Program-made: the position numbers and the translations under genes | The notes under the pieces: model-generated | The model's input: only the letters and a program-made list of their open reading frames with translations | Databases searched by the model: none | Told to the model about the DNA's origin: nothing | Origin: Chinchilla lanigera | Taxonomy: Eukaryota > Chordata > Mammalia > Rodentia > Chinchillidae | DNA length: 64,000 bases | Reading direction: 5' to 3' | NCBI RefSeq assembly: GCF_000276665.1 | Contig: NW_004955463.1 | Location: 11,659,246 to 11,723,245, forward strand | Shown here: piece after piece, positions 23,613 through 37,424 of the stretch | Position numbering within the stretch: the stretch's first letter is position 1 | Layout: each line of letters opens with the position of its first letter

Positions 23613-26600
23613 CATATGTACTTGTGAAATGTAAAAGCTTAATCATTTCTTAGAGTTACTCAAGAGGCAAAGTTCAGGCAGTGCTTTTAAGTAATTTGTT
23701 GATTTCCTGAAGAAATCCCTCCCATGGAATTTGGTCATGTGTGGTTTTAATTACATATGTGTATTTTCCTGAGTACTCCATATTTTCCTACAGTGCAAAT
23801 AAAGTAGCTATGAAGACAATGAGGCTTGGAATATGCTCAGCCTTGGATGTAGGATCTTTGTCAAATCCAGCCCATGAGTTGAAAATGCTACATGATCCTT
23901 TTTTTTTGTTCAGTTTATTCATTTATTCCCTTTCCTTTTCTACTTAAACATATTTTTTTGCATCATCCTTTGCATAATGTATAAATTAGACTATCTACAA
24001 ATATGATGTAGGAGTTTAAGAACTACAATGACTAAAATATTTTGAGGGGCAAAAGGTGAAGTGTATGCAATCATAGGACTAAATGAGATATAGTTGCATG
24101 TCACTTGGAAAGAGTTGTGTTCTAAGAGCCCAACTGCAGGATGTATTATATCTTTGTAGACAGAAAGAGATTACCAATAGCAACACAAATGAGTAACTTT
24201 CCACAGTCTGAACATGAAGTAATGATCATCCAGTTGTGTGTCACCAATATTACTCTGTGTCCCAAACTGTTCTCTGTCATAGAGCTCATGATAGAAATAA
24301 CTACACTCTCAGGACTGAGCTTCAACAAAAGCTGGCTTTGATTAAAATAGCATTTGGCAACAGCTTTATGGAGCAGTAGCTTTGCCGAAGGATCTAGGTC
24401 GTATTACAACTTGGGAATTTCCTTCATCCTAATTTTTCCCTTTATAACAAACATGGCCCTAAAACAATTTCTCCATTCTCACCTTCTGTTGGAGGTTTGA
24501 CAATGACATTGCTTGACTCTTGAATGACCTACATTGCTTTGATATTTTTTTTTATCCTTCAACAAAGAAGCTGAGATTCCTCTCTTATTCCTGATTGCTG
24601 TATTTTTTCTAAACAGGGAGCTGCCAGCTCTGAATGATCACTTTAATATTTGGGTGTGATTGTTGCTTGGTCACTTATGACTGGAGGACACAACCTTAGT
24701 GTTATGTTATCACAGGTGGCCACACCTAAATGATCTCAACAAGAAAGTAAATGCCCAATGCCAGTGCGAGTAGAATGAGGCCATTTTTGTCAATAGCAAT
24801 AAGTTGGTAAATACAAATTACAAGCATAAACACCCAGTGCCGTTAAGGTAGGACATTGCTTTTTCACAGAGGAAAGATAATTATTGAAAACTGTACCCAT
24901 GACTATAAAGAAACAAATGTAGATCTATATTCTCTTAGCTTGAACATCAAAATCAGGTAGCTTGCAGACCAACATCCTACTTGCTGAGTCTAGCTGCTTC
25001 TATGCTCTGCAAATCACAGTCCTAGCTAAATAGGAACAGAAAGATGGAAATGGTGAGGTGTTTATTTGATCTGGAGGGATAGAACTTCTTCCTTTTTCTT
25101 TATTCCAGTAAAAGTAAAACTAAGGGGCTTTGGCTTGAAAAGATAAAATGGATCTGCTTCAGAAGGGATTAGTGACTAGATGTGTAAGTTACTGAAGCAA
25201 GAGAAATGCCACAGAGGCCTAAAAGAGAGAGGGGAAATCTTCAAAGGTGAGCCACCTGAGAGCTAATCTGTCCTTCTTGTCAGGATACAGCATAGGTCAG
25301 GTCAACAATGACAGTTCAGAAAATTAAACATCAATTAAATGATGGTTTGTTTTCATTTCGGATGGCTACATGATAAGAAAAGTTTGGATTAGCACTTCAG
25401 AAATCATATCAAGAATAAAAACACCTATACATAGCAGGTTCAAATAAACATTTCCAAGCCCCAGCTGATAATATGACCACCTTGTCCACTGCAGGATCTA
25501 CTTGAATGACCTAGGAAGCCCCTGCAAAGATGAACCTGTAATTACATGAAAATAATGGTTGCTTCATTAAGCACTTTCACTTGAACTCTTCTAAACCTCA
25601 TTGTTACCTATTACAGAAATTACCTGAGTCCCTTCCTTGTATTATCTAGGGTACTATATGAGGGAAATTTTATACTGGAGATAGTTTAGTGCATCTGAAG
25701 TAACTCTTCTACTTTGTTTAGCTAATGGTTTGCACAAAGGATTATGATAAATGAGTGTCTTTTACCAAAAGAAAATTCATCAATTCCTCTCTTTGTGAGG
25801 AAATTTCAGAATCATATTTGGCTTATAGTTCAACTTGTTATTGAATAAATTCATATATCAGAACCACTTGTATAAGCTACATAGTAAAGAAATGAAATGA
25901 CATCCGTGAGATGACATCACAGCAAGGTCTCTTTCTGTACTATCAAGAAGCATCCTATTGCTTGCTAATTCTCCCAGACTGTTTTATTATTAAAAACCCA
26001 TTTCCACCCATCCCTAGTACATAGTAGGTGCTCCTTTCAATGTAAAGTTTTTCCTTAGAAATACACAATAGCTTGCCTTTCTGCATAACAAAAAATTGAT
26101 TAATTCAGTGCTGCCATAGTTCCTCCTGCATAGCAAATGTGGATATAAGATTGCAGACCCACAGGAGTAATAAGAGTGTAGATTTGGGCACATATGGAGC
26201 AGTTAGCAGCTTGGCAACAATCTCTCCCCCATGTCCCAATAAACACTCTCCCATTATGGGGCTTCATAAGAAGACTACTGAGTAACAAGCTTTAATGACA
26301 TAGAGTGGAGTGGCTCAAGTTTTCGTTGTGCTTAATTAAAAAAGAGTATCTCAATACACATGTGCCTTATTGCATTCTATTACATTCTATAAATATAAAA
26401 CTGTTATTTTTTGTTTCTACCTTATGATGAGAAGACTTGTACTAGGTGCCAAGTCCCAGGTGGAACTGAACATAAAGAAGATAAAGAATAAGCCACAAAC
26501 AACGTATTACCATAAAATTTCTCCCTTCTGTAATTCACCCACTATAGACTTTTAATTTTTATTCCTTGTTAATAAGATGATAAAGGAATCTGATTGTTTT

Positions 26601-27999
26601 ATAATATAATCCTCCTTCCAATTGAGGACTGGCCTTCATCCTTTAGTCTATGACTGAAGTGTATTTCACAAGCTATGAAAAGTCTATGGCCTTCTTATCA
26701 ACCTGCTCTGAAACACTTAAGATGCCTTTTGTCATCCAGGACATTCTCTGGCCACAGTATTCTCTTTATTTCTTCATTTTTCTGTGCTACAAGTATATAG
26801 TCAAGACAGAGTAACCTAGGTGATAAATGATTTCTTGGATAATAGAAATCAAGGCAATTATTATGTCTATCTCCGTGTCTCTCTGTCTTTCTTTCTTTCT
26901 CCCATTCTTCCACCCTCCCTCCCTCATTCTCCCTTCTACTCATTTTTTCCTAGTTTTGTCCACCACCCCCATATTTTTCAGTATATTTCTTTTCCCTTGC
27001 TTATATTCTTTTGGTGAAATTAGTCAGGAAACTCTGTGCTGTACTTTAGAAACACCCTCTGGAAGGTTGTCTTATTCCTGCAGACACTGAGAGTAGGGTG
27101 TTCATGTTCCCCTGATTCATTAGAAAAATATGTATTATAACAACTTGGACAGAAATGAGTTTTCTTAAAGCAAACCCCAACCTGTCAACACAAATTCAAA
27201 AACCTCTCCTTATGGTGGGAAGGGTGGCAAATCCAAAAATATACATATTACTTATTGGACTGTACAGCAATTTACAGATCCCAGGATTACCTTGTTTTGC
27301 TAGCCATTCTGGAATAACAACATGCCTGGAGTTGTTCAATGTCTTTAACTTCTCTTATTTGCCATTTGTAGATACCCAAATTAACAATCTTTAATGTTTC
27401 TTATGGGTAATAAGTTTAGTCTTAGTAACTACTAGGTCCTTTATATTCCAGAATTTTCTACCATATAAAGCATTAGTTCTCTGAATTACAAATTTTATAT
27501 TTGCACTGTAATTAGTTCAGAACTAAACAGTACAACACTTTGGAGAAGAAATATTAGTCTGGACTAGAGAAAGATTTAATGTCTGAGATCATAGAGTAGT
27601 TGGGCTATAAAAGAAATAGCAAGAACTCAGTCAGTGAGGTGATTTAAAACTGAGTAATCTAGTCTTGTAAAAATAATTCAGTGGCCTCTGAGGTCTGCTG
27701 AACAAAGCAAATTAATAGAGATAGAAGAAAACTCTCTATTTTGATTCCACCTTTTCTTATTAAATGACAAATTAAATACACATGCCTTCTCAAGATCATT
27801 GATAAAGGTGATAAAGTAAAGATATTAACATCATCAATAGACATTATCATTAGCTCCATTAACCCTGGTCTTCCTCTTTCTCCAGAGTGGTAACATTCTA
27901 ATAAGAAAAGACTTGACTTTGCTTATGTTTGTTTATACAGGACAATGATAGTATTTGGTGGAATCAAAAATTGCCATGATTATGTAGGAAGATATCATG
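23613..27999. other. Intron sequence, nothing clearly recognised
   Basis: No exon or assignable transposon stands out in this 4.4-kb span. There is a short L2-like tail at about 26005-26040 and a pyrimidine-rich tract at 26868-26940. The open frames are 60-90 codons long and carry no recognised motif. Confidence 0.4.
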
Positions 28000-28195
28000 G
28001 GCTAGAAAAAAGAGCTATGAACTGGGAGTCACCAGTTCTGGGTCCGAGTTCAGAAGTTTCTCTTTACTAGTGTGTGGAAGTTGGACAAATCTCATGATAC
28101 TAAACCTAGTGTCCACAACTTTGAAATGTGGAATATGAGTGACATTATCTCTAAGTTTCATCACAGTTTAAAAACTTGAAGTCACTGTAATGGTA
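28000..28195 (+). mobile_element. MIR SINE, sense
   Basis: 'gaactgggagtcaccagttc' and 'tgggtccgagttcag', then a degenerate 'ggacaaatctcatga' and 'tttgaaatgtggaatatgag', follow the order of the MIR tRNA-like head and core. Confidence 0.6.
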
Positions 28196-28429
28196 CATCT
28201 TCAATGTAGTATTAACATGTATATACAAGCACAAAATAAGTATGTACCAAATATGCAATATAAATATAGTACCACTGATATGTCAGCGTTTCCATATTAT
28301 GTTTTTAACCAGTTTTGAGTTTATCCTAATTCACTAATCTCTAAAATTAACGATTGGCATAATAGTTACATAGAGTGGAGGGGGTAGCTTTATGATCTGA
28401 AGCAAACTGTTTAAACCTAGAATAGCCTC

Positions 28430-28800
28430 TCAGATGTCTAATGTGTTCAGAGGTATAACTTTTGGAAGGTGATAGGATCAGAAGGGTGCTATATTCATCA
28501 AGGGCTTACTCCATTGACAACTTTATGGTTAAATGTGCGGCTAGGAGGTAGAGACTAGTTAGAAGAGGAGTATCACTGAGAGGTGTGCCTTTGGAGAGTA
28601 TCTCTCCCTCCCTCCCTTCTCCTGTCCTCTTCATTTCCTGGCTCCCATGAGGTGAGCAACTGCCTTCTGTCATGCCCTTCCACTATGCTCTTTATGTTGT
28701 AGAACCACAAGGCCATGGACTGAATCACCCAAAACCCTGAGTCAAATTAAAACTTCTCTTCCTTTAAATTGTAGATGTCCAGCATTTACAGTGTACCCAG
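28430..28800 (+). mobile_element. MaLR-type LTR, sense
   Basis: 'ttggaaggtgataggatcag', 'ctctccctccctccct', 'tcccatgaggtgagcaac', 'aaggccatggactgaatc' and 'gagtcaaattaaaacttctc' follow the order of a mammalian MaLR (MST/MLT1-like) LTR. Ends are not resolved. Confidence 0.65.
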
Positions 28801-28984
28801 CTATAATGAAAGAAATTGACAGCTTCACTTAAATACTGACTTATCAAATGTGTTTCTTTATCATTGCCCTACAAACCACAATGAGAAGCCACAATGAAGG
28901 TAATTCTTAAGGAATTCAATGAAGGAAAATAGGAAAGTTATAAACTGTGTTACTTGCAATAGAAATGAAATACAAAGCTAGGAG

Positions 28985-29105
28985 CACTGATTCATTCAAC
29001 AAAATTGGCAGAGTACCAGTGATATTCCATTTACTGTTCTAGGGACTGAGAACAAGAGAACAAAGCAGACAGACTCTATGCAGAAATAACATGGTCTGGA
29101 CAGAA
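28985..29105 (+). mobile_element. Old dispersed repeat fragment
   Basis: 'tgatattccatttactgttc' and 'tagggactgagaacaagaga' plus 'acaaagcagac' resemble the start of the same old repeat type as at 40.2 kb (ctactatgtgccaggc...gaacaaaacagac). Confidence 0.4.
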
Positions 29106-29384
29106 GGTCCAGCATGGGGACTGAGGAAGCTAAAAGACCAAGTTGGAAATCAAGTGTCCTCAGTTCACAGTTCTCCCTTTCAACAGTGTTTGTAAAAGTT
29201 TTGATGGCCTATTCTTATGCATGTTAAGTATTTCCTTACCAATTAGTAAAGAGTTGTTATGACAAACCCACCCACTATCCCATGTATACAGACTTCCCTT
29301 TGTCCAGCAACTACAGGACAACCCTTGATACAGCGGGAAGCCACCATGACCCCATTCCAAGGCAGGCACTTAGAGAGGATTCCT

Positions 29385-29970
29385 TTTTCCAACTTTATTG
29401 AGGTAGACAGGAGAGCTAAAAATTGGACATAGTTCTATTGTACAACTTGATGATTTAATATTTGTGTACTTGTGAAATAATTAGCAGTCATCTCCTCACA
29501 TATCTTTCTGGTTTTGGACAGTGCAGAAAGAGTAAATGTTTACTCTACTACATATTATTATTATTGATGGTCAAATTGTTGTACATTAGGTCTCCAGAAT
29601 GGCTTTACATGGTTCGCTGAAACTCTAACATCTCCCCACATCACCTACCCTAAGCCCAGCTACAACAACATTCCTTTCTGCCCTGTTTCTGTGAGTTCTG
29701 CGTTTTTAGATTCTACACATAAGTGAAATTAGAAGATATTTGTCTTTCTGCATCTGTCCTAGTTCACTTAGAATGTTCCTTCAGGTTCTTATGTTCTGTT
29801 ATAAAGTCAGGCTTTTCCTATTTTTGAAAAGCTGAATAATATTTTATCATATGTATACATATACACACAAATATTTTTTACCCATTCACCCAGGCATAAG
29901 CATTTAGGTTGTTTCCATATCTTCATTTATGTAAAAAATGCTGAATTGAACAATATTTTTAAATAATGAA
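29385..29970 (-). mobile_element. L1M-type 3' UTR, antisense
   Basis: The + strand starts 'ccaactttattgaggtagac' and has 'gtacaacttgatgattta', 'ctacacataagtgaaatta' and 'gaatgttccttcaggttc'. These are antisense L1M 3' UTR landmarks in the right order. It ends near 29970 with 'ttgtttccatatcttcat'. Confidence 0.75.
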
Positions 29971-30289
29971 AAAATGTCTTGACTTATGGTTAAAATAAGT
30001 GATCACCATGACAGTAATAAGTGCTTCCCTTAAGCTTGAATTATGGACTCTGAATATTTTTGTTTAGTTTTGAATATGCATGTATTTCTAGTACAGATGA
30101 AAATTAGGGAATCAAAGCAAAAAGTAATCAAAGACAGGAAAAGTATTTAATATGTATATTCACTTTAAATGAAGTTCAACACATTGTATTTTATCACTTT
30201 GAGGCTAGTTTCTAAGAAAATCTTACAGATCTATGTTTAAAACTATGTGCAGCCAGTAACTCAATAACATATTTTACTCTGTGTATTAC

Positions 30290-30785
30290 AGGATCAATAG
30301 GAATGGATCCAGATATGAATGAGTTGGTATGGTACTTGTATTCCTTTGCCTGCCTAACTTTACTGAACATACTGGATAGCAGGTCCATCTATGTTATGGA
30401 AAATGATAGCATTTCATCCTTTTTATGCCTGTGTAGTATTCCTTCATGCACATGCAGTAGTACTAACCACAAGCAGGGGAACTAGGAAGTGTGGAGATGA
30501 AGACTTTGGTCTACAAGAACAATGTTACAGTGACAAAAGAGAAATCATTTCTGATAATATTTTGCACAGTAGAGGGACTGTGGCTGATTATACTGCAGGA
30601 TATATTTCAAAAGAACTAGAAGAGAGAAGTTTGAGTGCTTTCTCCATGGATAAATCATCTGTGTTTAAAGTAATGGATATACTAATTCCCCAGATTTGCT
30701 CATTACAGGATATGTACATATGTTAAAACATCACCTTTTACCAAATACTTACAAGTATGTCAAAAGTAAAAATTAAAAATATATG
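30290..30785 (+). mobile_element. Possible L1 3' terminal fragment
   Basis: Only the end, 'tatgttaaaacatcacctt' with 'ttacaagtatgtcaaaagta', recalls the terminal L1M 3' UTR. The preceding part has a 111-codon open frame (30391-30726) without a recognised domain. Weak call. Confidence 0.35.
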
Positions 30786-31570
30786 CTGATATCAACTCTA
30801 GAAATTTAAATAATTCAGTTTAAAAAGAAAATACAAAAATGTAACTTGTGAGAACCGTCATATTAAAATATTTATTTGTTTGAAATTCAGAATTTGACAT
30901 AAAAAAGGGGAAGGTTACATTTCCTACATACACACTAATCATGTGCTTTGGCTCAGGGACATTTCTGTAAGGCCACTGTCATAAAAAATGACATCCATGA
31001 CTGACCTGTTGAGATACATTTCTGACTTCACCTAAATAACAGGACAGGATCTTGAACAATTCTTAGGGAGAAGATGTCACTACAATGATTTCTCCTTTGC
31101 TAATGTGCATGCATTTTTAGCTAGGTGAGCATTTTTGCTCTTCAGTGCTAGAATTCCAGTAATAACCCTGACTTCTCTGAGGAAAACAGTGATTCCTCTA
31201 ACAAACATCACCAACTGCACAGCCCCAGAAAGGACCCCAGGTAGTCTCCATACTTGTCCTCCTAGGACATGTCCAGATCACATTGCATAGATCTCCTGAT
31301 GTCTACACAGGCTGGGAACCTTGGGGTGTTGGGTAGCAGTTAGGAAGTAAGAATTTAAGCAATCCTGTAAATCCTGAATAAATAAAACACTCCATTAAAT
31401 AATATTCTCAACCTATCAGCCAATAACCAAGCAAATAGCTTTGAATTTCATTTTTCTCCCTACTTTTTTTGCTATGACTCCATAGTCATAGTATCACATG
31501 AATTAATAATTTAAATATGATTTATATGTTAGGAACCCATAAGTGACAGTCCTTACAAAAGTATAAAATA

Positions 31571-31712
31571 AAGCCAGGCGTGCATGGTGATGCACACAAG
31601 TAATCCCAGCACTCAGGAAGATCTCCTAGATTTCAAGGCCAGCCTGGGATACACAGTGAGTTTAAGGACAGCCTGAACTACAGTCTCTCACACCCCTACA
31701 CACAAAAATACC
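31571..31712 (+). mobile_element. B1-like (7SL) SINE with 11-bp target duplication
   Basis: Starts 'gccaggcgtgcatggtgatg' with 'gtaatcccagcactcagga' and 'ccagcctgggatacacagtg', the 7SL-derived B1 order. It is flanked by agtataaaata at 31560-31570 and 31713-31723. An internal region is shortened relative to B1. Confidence 0.9.
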
Positions 31713-33519
31713 AGTATAAAATATACCAAAGGGACATTTATGTAGAAATTGATTATTGGAAGTTTGGATGTTTTAGCAGTTGTAAGTAAGACAAACTGCC
31801 CAGAAAGGGGAGCTGTCCACATAAATGGAGTAATCACCAAAGATGTCAGGAAGGAATCAGAAACTGATTGATGCCGTAGCAAGACATTTATATGGGACAT
31901 TGGAGGGAGAAGGGCATCCTAGGGAAAGGCCATGAGATGCACAGTAGCTTTGAGATGAGATACCAGAGTTAAACAGATTTGTCTCAGGTGTGTCTTTAAG
32001 TTGAGGTGCTCTGGGAAGTAAGTCAGACATAGTGGGGGGGCAGTTAATAGAAGGCACAAAGGCAGACAGACTAGTTGGTCATGACCTGGAGATACTGTGG
32101 AATTATGGGAGAATCTTGCTTGATGATGCTAGAGAATTATTGTACCAAATAAAGAGAGAATAGGGAAAAAGAGAGATTATTCTTAACAATTTAAATGTGC
32201 AAATAATATAGGATGCACAACAGTTAACACATAGTTTTAAGGGCTGAAAATGTTTCTAAAATATGATCTATAAAGCAGGAAATAATAAAAGTCATTTTTG
32301 AACTAAATGGTGGGTCTAATGAAATAAAAAAATGATACACATTAACTAGAAGGACGTTGCTGCCTGGGAAGAGAATCGCTGTCTTGGTGGTTTTTTGGAG
32401 GCTGAAACTAACATACAAACTGTAGCACCAAACACATCTGTACTATGTTCAAATAATCACAACCAGCTTTTGAGGAGTTGTCCCTGGGACCCTCGTGGGT
32501 TGGAGACTGAACCCATCTGTCTGCAATGCCTTCTCCCCTGGGCCTACTTTCTGGGGTCTCCAGGATATGGGCTGCATGCAGCTGGTCACAGTTGTTCCCT
32601 AGTAGAGCGAGGCTGCATGTAGGTGGGTTGGTAGAGATGCAGTTTTAAATAGCTCCTGAGAACAATGAATACTGTGGAAATGATTTAGGAGCATTGACAG
32701 AAAAAAGAAAAGGAAAAAAATTAAAGAGAATTAGAAAAGAATGAAGCACTACCAAAAAAGAAAGGTAGATGATGTTCTCTCTTTCCTTCACACATTTCCT
32801 CCTTTTTATATGTGTGCACATCGATGCATATGTTCCCAGACACAGACTGACACAAAGGGATATTTGCATTGCAGTGATAAATAACAAAAGCAGGCTCAGG
32901 AACAAAATATAAAAGACAGCTGTATGTTTGTGTTGTTAAAAATGACAAATAACTGGCAATGTCGTGTGGTTTTATGTTACTATTTCTATCAGCATATACG
33001 TGCATATTTAATTGCATATATACATCTATTTGTGTGTATGTGTACATATATATATGAAACATTATATACAACATTAATAGTAAAAAACCTAAATGTGTGT
33101 TTGACTAAATATTAACAATGGTTGTTAGTGGTGAACTACTATATGTTGGGATTTTTTCTTTCCCTTGTGCTTGTCTATACTTTTTATTTTGGAGGGAATA
33201 ACTGCTTAGTAGCTCTGTAAATAATAAAAATGATTTAAAAGAGAATATGATAATTTAAAATACTATGAAAAACCATATTTGAATCTTTAACTTGTAGTTA
33301 TACAAAGACTACACCTGATTTACACTTACTTATCAATTTTCCTTCACCCTGAAGGTACCTCTCAGTATATAAAATAGAACCACAGCTCAGCTGCCATGAG
33401 CTCCAAATTGCAACATTTCTCTGCCAACAAGATGCAAAAGGGACCCTCCTGGGCCTACCTGTGAACCATAGATACCCCCCAAGTCCCCTTACAGAGGCAG
33501 AGACTATGGTGGACCACAC

Positions 33520-33690
33520 AGAGTCCTGGATGTGTTGCCAGGAAGTGGCAATAATCACAAAAACACAAAACCCAATTAATCAGGATCTCCTGGAGTGGGG
33601 CCCAGGCAAGCGCATTTATTTGAAAAGCTCCCCAGGTGATGCTGATGTGTTGCCAGCATTAAGAACCGCAGCCCTAATGGATTAATTTCC
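33520..33690 (+). mobile_element. MER5-like hAT MITE
   Basis: 'aatcaggatctcctggagtg', 'gggcccaggcaagcgc', 'aaaagctccccaggtgatgc' and 'ttaagaaccgcagcc' match the MER5A order (hAT-Charlie non-autonomous). Confidence 0.8.
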
Positions 33691-34454
33691 TAAGGGGTCA
33701 TTTGAATATGCCCTTTGAAAAGAGGTAAAATTAAAGTGGAGAGGAACTGGTTGACCAAGGCCAAGCTGTTGCGTGGCCCTGAGCCTTGTGAGGAAATAAT
33801 TATGCAAACACAATGACAGAATGCTGAGTGGAGTAGGCAGTTGTCACACAGTTGGAGGGGTCAGTGTATGGTCCTCCCTGTGCTCACAGTAAACCGATGT
33901 CAGATCAGACATCTCTGGTTGAGAAAATGCTCTGTGTTGCAGCTTGCTGTCAAGGTTATCTTCTTTCACAAAAGTACTGGACAGAAAAATCCAGGTTTGA
34001 TGCTGATGCCAGGGCACTAAAGCTCTTTTGGGCCCCAGAGGCAGCCCACTTTCTCTGTAAGAGTTTGCTGCTGGATGCACAAGACTTGCTGGACTTCAGC
34101 AGGAAGAATTAGCATAGAGCAGCAGCCCTTTTGCTCTGCTTTAGGGCATCGTTTAGAGTGCTGGGGGCACAAGCCTGGCTCTGTCCTGCAGATTGACAAC
34201 AGGCGACAGCGGGGGAGTCCTAGCAGCCTTGCGGTTTCTGCCCTTCTTTTTACATATGAGGAAACTGAAGTTTGGCCAAGTCCAAAAACAAGTGTGACTT
34301 TCATTTAAGTATCTCAAAATTCAGTAGAGGATTTTTGACTTGGGGTTATGACTTCTCTGCAAGCAGTACAACAAGTAGGCATTTTTCACTCCAAATGAAT
34401 GATGTTCGTAATAGTCACCCTGGCTATTATCAGCTACTGGGATTATATTATTAG

Positions 34455-34640
34455 CTAACATTACATTTATTGAAGACAGATGTGTTAGTCTTCTGCTGCA
34501 CGGGTTTATATTTATCATGCTTAATTCTCAATACCAACCCAAAATGGTATTTTGTTTCCATTTTACCGTAGAGAACACTGAGGTCACACAGGAAGAATGT
34601 AGAAAATTCAATATTTTGATCCACTTCTAAGGCTGAGAGT
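34455..34640 (-). mobile_element. MIR SINE fragment, antisense
   Basis: 'ttacatttattgaagacaga', then 'cttaattctcaataccaac', 'tttccattttaccgtagag' and 'aacactgaggtcacacagga' are antisense MIR landmarks. Confidence 0.6.
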
Positions 34641-36738
34641 CAGCACTAGTTGCACATTGCCACTTTGCCAGTAACCATAGCATCAGGATATGCCCCTCCC
34701 AGGTTCCTTTGTGGGCCTTCAGCCTGGACACCTCAACCCTGTTCTCCATTTCTGCTTTTAGAGATGTACCCAACAGCACTCTACAACACTAGTTTGGTTT
34801 CTTGGCTTTTCTGGGGTTTTTGACCAGGCTATAGGTTAAATTTTTCAGGGAGTCATCATATTTTTCACTTGTTTTAATCCAGTTTTATTTTGCTACCTGG
34901 CATAATCTCCATTCCCATGGTTTAGAAGAAAGAAAATACTGTTAAGCTCAGCCAGAGTTCCAGACAGATGTTCAGCGTGTCTTCCTGGGTAGTGGCAGCA
35001 ATGCATCACTCTCTGATGTTTGAGCTTGGCCTGCCAGCACTGCTGCACCCACGCCAACTGCTTCCAGATACCCTGCAATAAGCAAAACTGAAGTTAGCTT
35101 GAACCCACCAAAGTCATTTCATTCTCCTTCGTGAGCGCATTAGCATCTGGACTTCTGCAGGAGCCACCTGCTCTGGGGAAATCTAGTGGTGCTGAATCTC
35201 TGCAGTAAGGAGAATGCAAGTGTTGTGTTTAAAATCCTGACAAAAAATCTGACATGATCATGCCAACTGAAACAGATTACTGTCTTTAATGGAGAGTTTT
35301 CATTTTAAAGGAAGAGTTGCCAAATATTACCCTTCACCATCTCTTTCCCCTTCCATTTTTTCTTTAAAAAATGATTCATTTGCAAATGTGTGATTTATGC
35401 ACCACTTGTAAAAGCTACTTCTATAACCAATTAGATGGCAAAACACACAACAGCTGCATTTAAAGCACACTGCTGTTATATACCATGAGAGTTTTTCTGT
35501 CAAAATCAGCATTAAATGTAGGCATAGGTTAAGGTAGAAAAGCCCCATGGTGGGTGCCACATACATTTATCTGCCTGGAAAGGTTCCAGTACACTTAGCT
35601 GGATGGTATTTGTGAAGCTCTCAGTGGGAAGTGTGCTACAGTTGATTCAGTTAAAGACATAATCCAAAATGACAGTCTCACTCCTGGAGCTAACCTTCAG
35701 GCACACAGAGCAGGAGTTCGTGGAAGGTGATCTTGCAAAGCCCTCTGCCATTGTATCAACAACGGCCTCTGTCCTTGCAGTTCTCCAGTGATGCGTCTGC
35801 AACCTAGAGAAGAACGATGATAGGGGAAAATGCCATGCTGTCCTCTGGAATCTTGGCATGGTGTCTGAAGGGCAGTGGGTTTCTGCAATGTAATGTCTCC
35901 ATGTTAACGTGAGACAGGACCCGGGCGGGTGGGGGGCAGCAGAGGTACTGTGATATAAAACCAAATAAGCAACAGGACCATAGCTCAATGGAATCGGTAT
36001 GCAAGATTCAATTGTTGGTGCCAGGAGATGGGACAGGACAGAGGATGGAGGCCACTGGGGCGAAATGACAAAAAATGGCCATGCCAAGCTCTGACTCTGA
36101 GTCCTGCCCCGTGTCTTCTCTTCCTGAATCCCATCTGCCAGGGCTCCGCTAAATACTGTGGTTATAAACTGACTCATTATCTGCTAGGGAGATAGTGCTG
36201 ATTTTTAACAGATGATGAAGACATAAAATGAAGTAATTTGTTAAAAACACCACTGTAGCAGCATCCAGAGCCCAGGAGAATGGATACAGAGGCAGGCTTT
36301 GGAGCTCCGTATCACCCACAACTGGGGCAAACCAGTGCAGGCTCCTTTAAATATTTATTCACTGCTTTCTTTTGCTATCATCATACATAGGGAAATTGCA
36401 TCTCTTACCTGGGCAGGCTTCTTGCTGTATATAAAAAGGGGTAGGGAACAAGCTTACCATTCTCATGATACTGATAAGAATCTTGTACTGGCCACCGAGC
36501 AAAATGCTAGTGAACCTGAGGGAAAATAAAATATTTAAAGTAATCATCTTAGAAAAGCATTTAAAAGGAAGGAAATAAAATGTTAGAAAGAAAAATGTGG
36601 ACAGCAGAATCCACATTATCTGCAAAAAAGGAGAAAAATGTAACATTTATACAGGTAGATATAAAGTGATATCGGAAATATATCTGCTCCATGTAAATTT
36701 ATTAAATGCAACTTTCTTTTTCTCTTTCTTTCTTTTAG

Positions 36739-36771
36739 ATAAAAAACCTCTTCATGAAATAAAACCCCAAA
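36739..36771 (+). CDS. UNC5D: UNC5D 33-nt cassette microexon
   Basis: Flanked by a good acceptor (tctttctttcttttag) and a strong donor (gtaagtta), this 33-nt exon is phase 1-1 and adds the 11 residues D-K-K-P-L-H-E-I-K-P-Q. The first Asp codon is split with the preceding exon. The insert lies in the extracellular stalk between TSP1 repeat 2 and the membrane helix. Because its length is a multiple of three and both neighbours have phase 1, inclusion or skipping keeps the frame; skipping would join CTA-G to GC-ATC and give Leu-Gly-Ile. I recall this peptide as part of human UNC5D, so it is real coding sequence. That it is alternatively spliced is inferred from its size and symmetry. The intron next to it on each side is over 15 kb. 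Confidence 0.93.
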
Positions 36772-37424
36772 GTAAGTTATTTTTCCTCTTGTGAATATAA
36801 ATTATTCTCATATTTGCTGCCTTACTGTTATATTTGTTTAGGAACCAAGCAGAATTGAAGTTCCTATGAAAGAGCCGGCCCTTCGGGAGCTTCTCATTCA
36901 GTTTGGAGTCTCCTATCGGAGGTTTAAATCAAAAAGAAATATGCACACCCCTCCCCTCCCTCAGAGCAAAAGTAAATCTCTCTTCTTTATTCTTTCTGCC
37001 TACAAGTCCACTGCTCTGCAAATGTCATCTAGGATTCTTATTTCTGGAGATTTATAGCATTAAAATTAATAAATATTTGTCAGCATACACTTTCGTGAGA
37101 GCAGTCTTTGGGCTAAAGCCTAACTCCAAGCAACTCCGTGCACAAGGAACAGCAGGAGGCAGAGGAGGAAAAGGAGGAAGCAGAGCTGTAGAAGCAAACC
37201 CAGAACCCCACCTGCCATGGCCTCCATGGCAACTGGGGAGATTAGAATTCCACAGTGAGATCATTAGGAGCTGATACTGGTGCTCGCTCATGCTCACTAG
37301 ATGCAGGCTTCCTTGCTTACTGAAGAGGACTTGGCGTTCTTTCCCTTTTTACATCCAGTAGATTTGAAAAGAGGAACATGACTTAAATGATTAGCAGCTT
37401 GAATTTCACTCTATGGTCCTCAGT

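Larger units (their letters stand above)
21309..36738 (+). other. UNC5D: 15.4-kb intron before the microexon
   Basis: The intron contains MIR copies, an MLT2-type LTR, MaLR-like LTR, an antisense L1 tail, a B1-like SINE and MER5-like sequence, all listed separately. Spans 23613-27990, 31713-33519 and 34641-36738 hold nothing I can assign, except a pyrimidine-rich run at 26868-26940. The acceptor for the microexon is tttcttttag. Confidence 0.85.

Noticed and set aside
30303..30726. Possible processed pseudogene
   Set aside because: Two overlapping frames without any protein family I recognise; the end resembles an L1 3' terminus, so a repeat is more likely.
35647..36177. 176-codon open frame on the minus strand
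   Set aside because: No domain, no homology I recognise, no splice or polyA context, and overlapping open frames in another phase. Length alone is not convincing in 64 kb of mammalian DNA.
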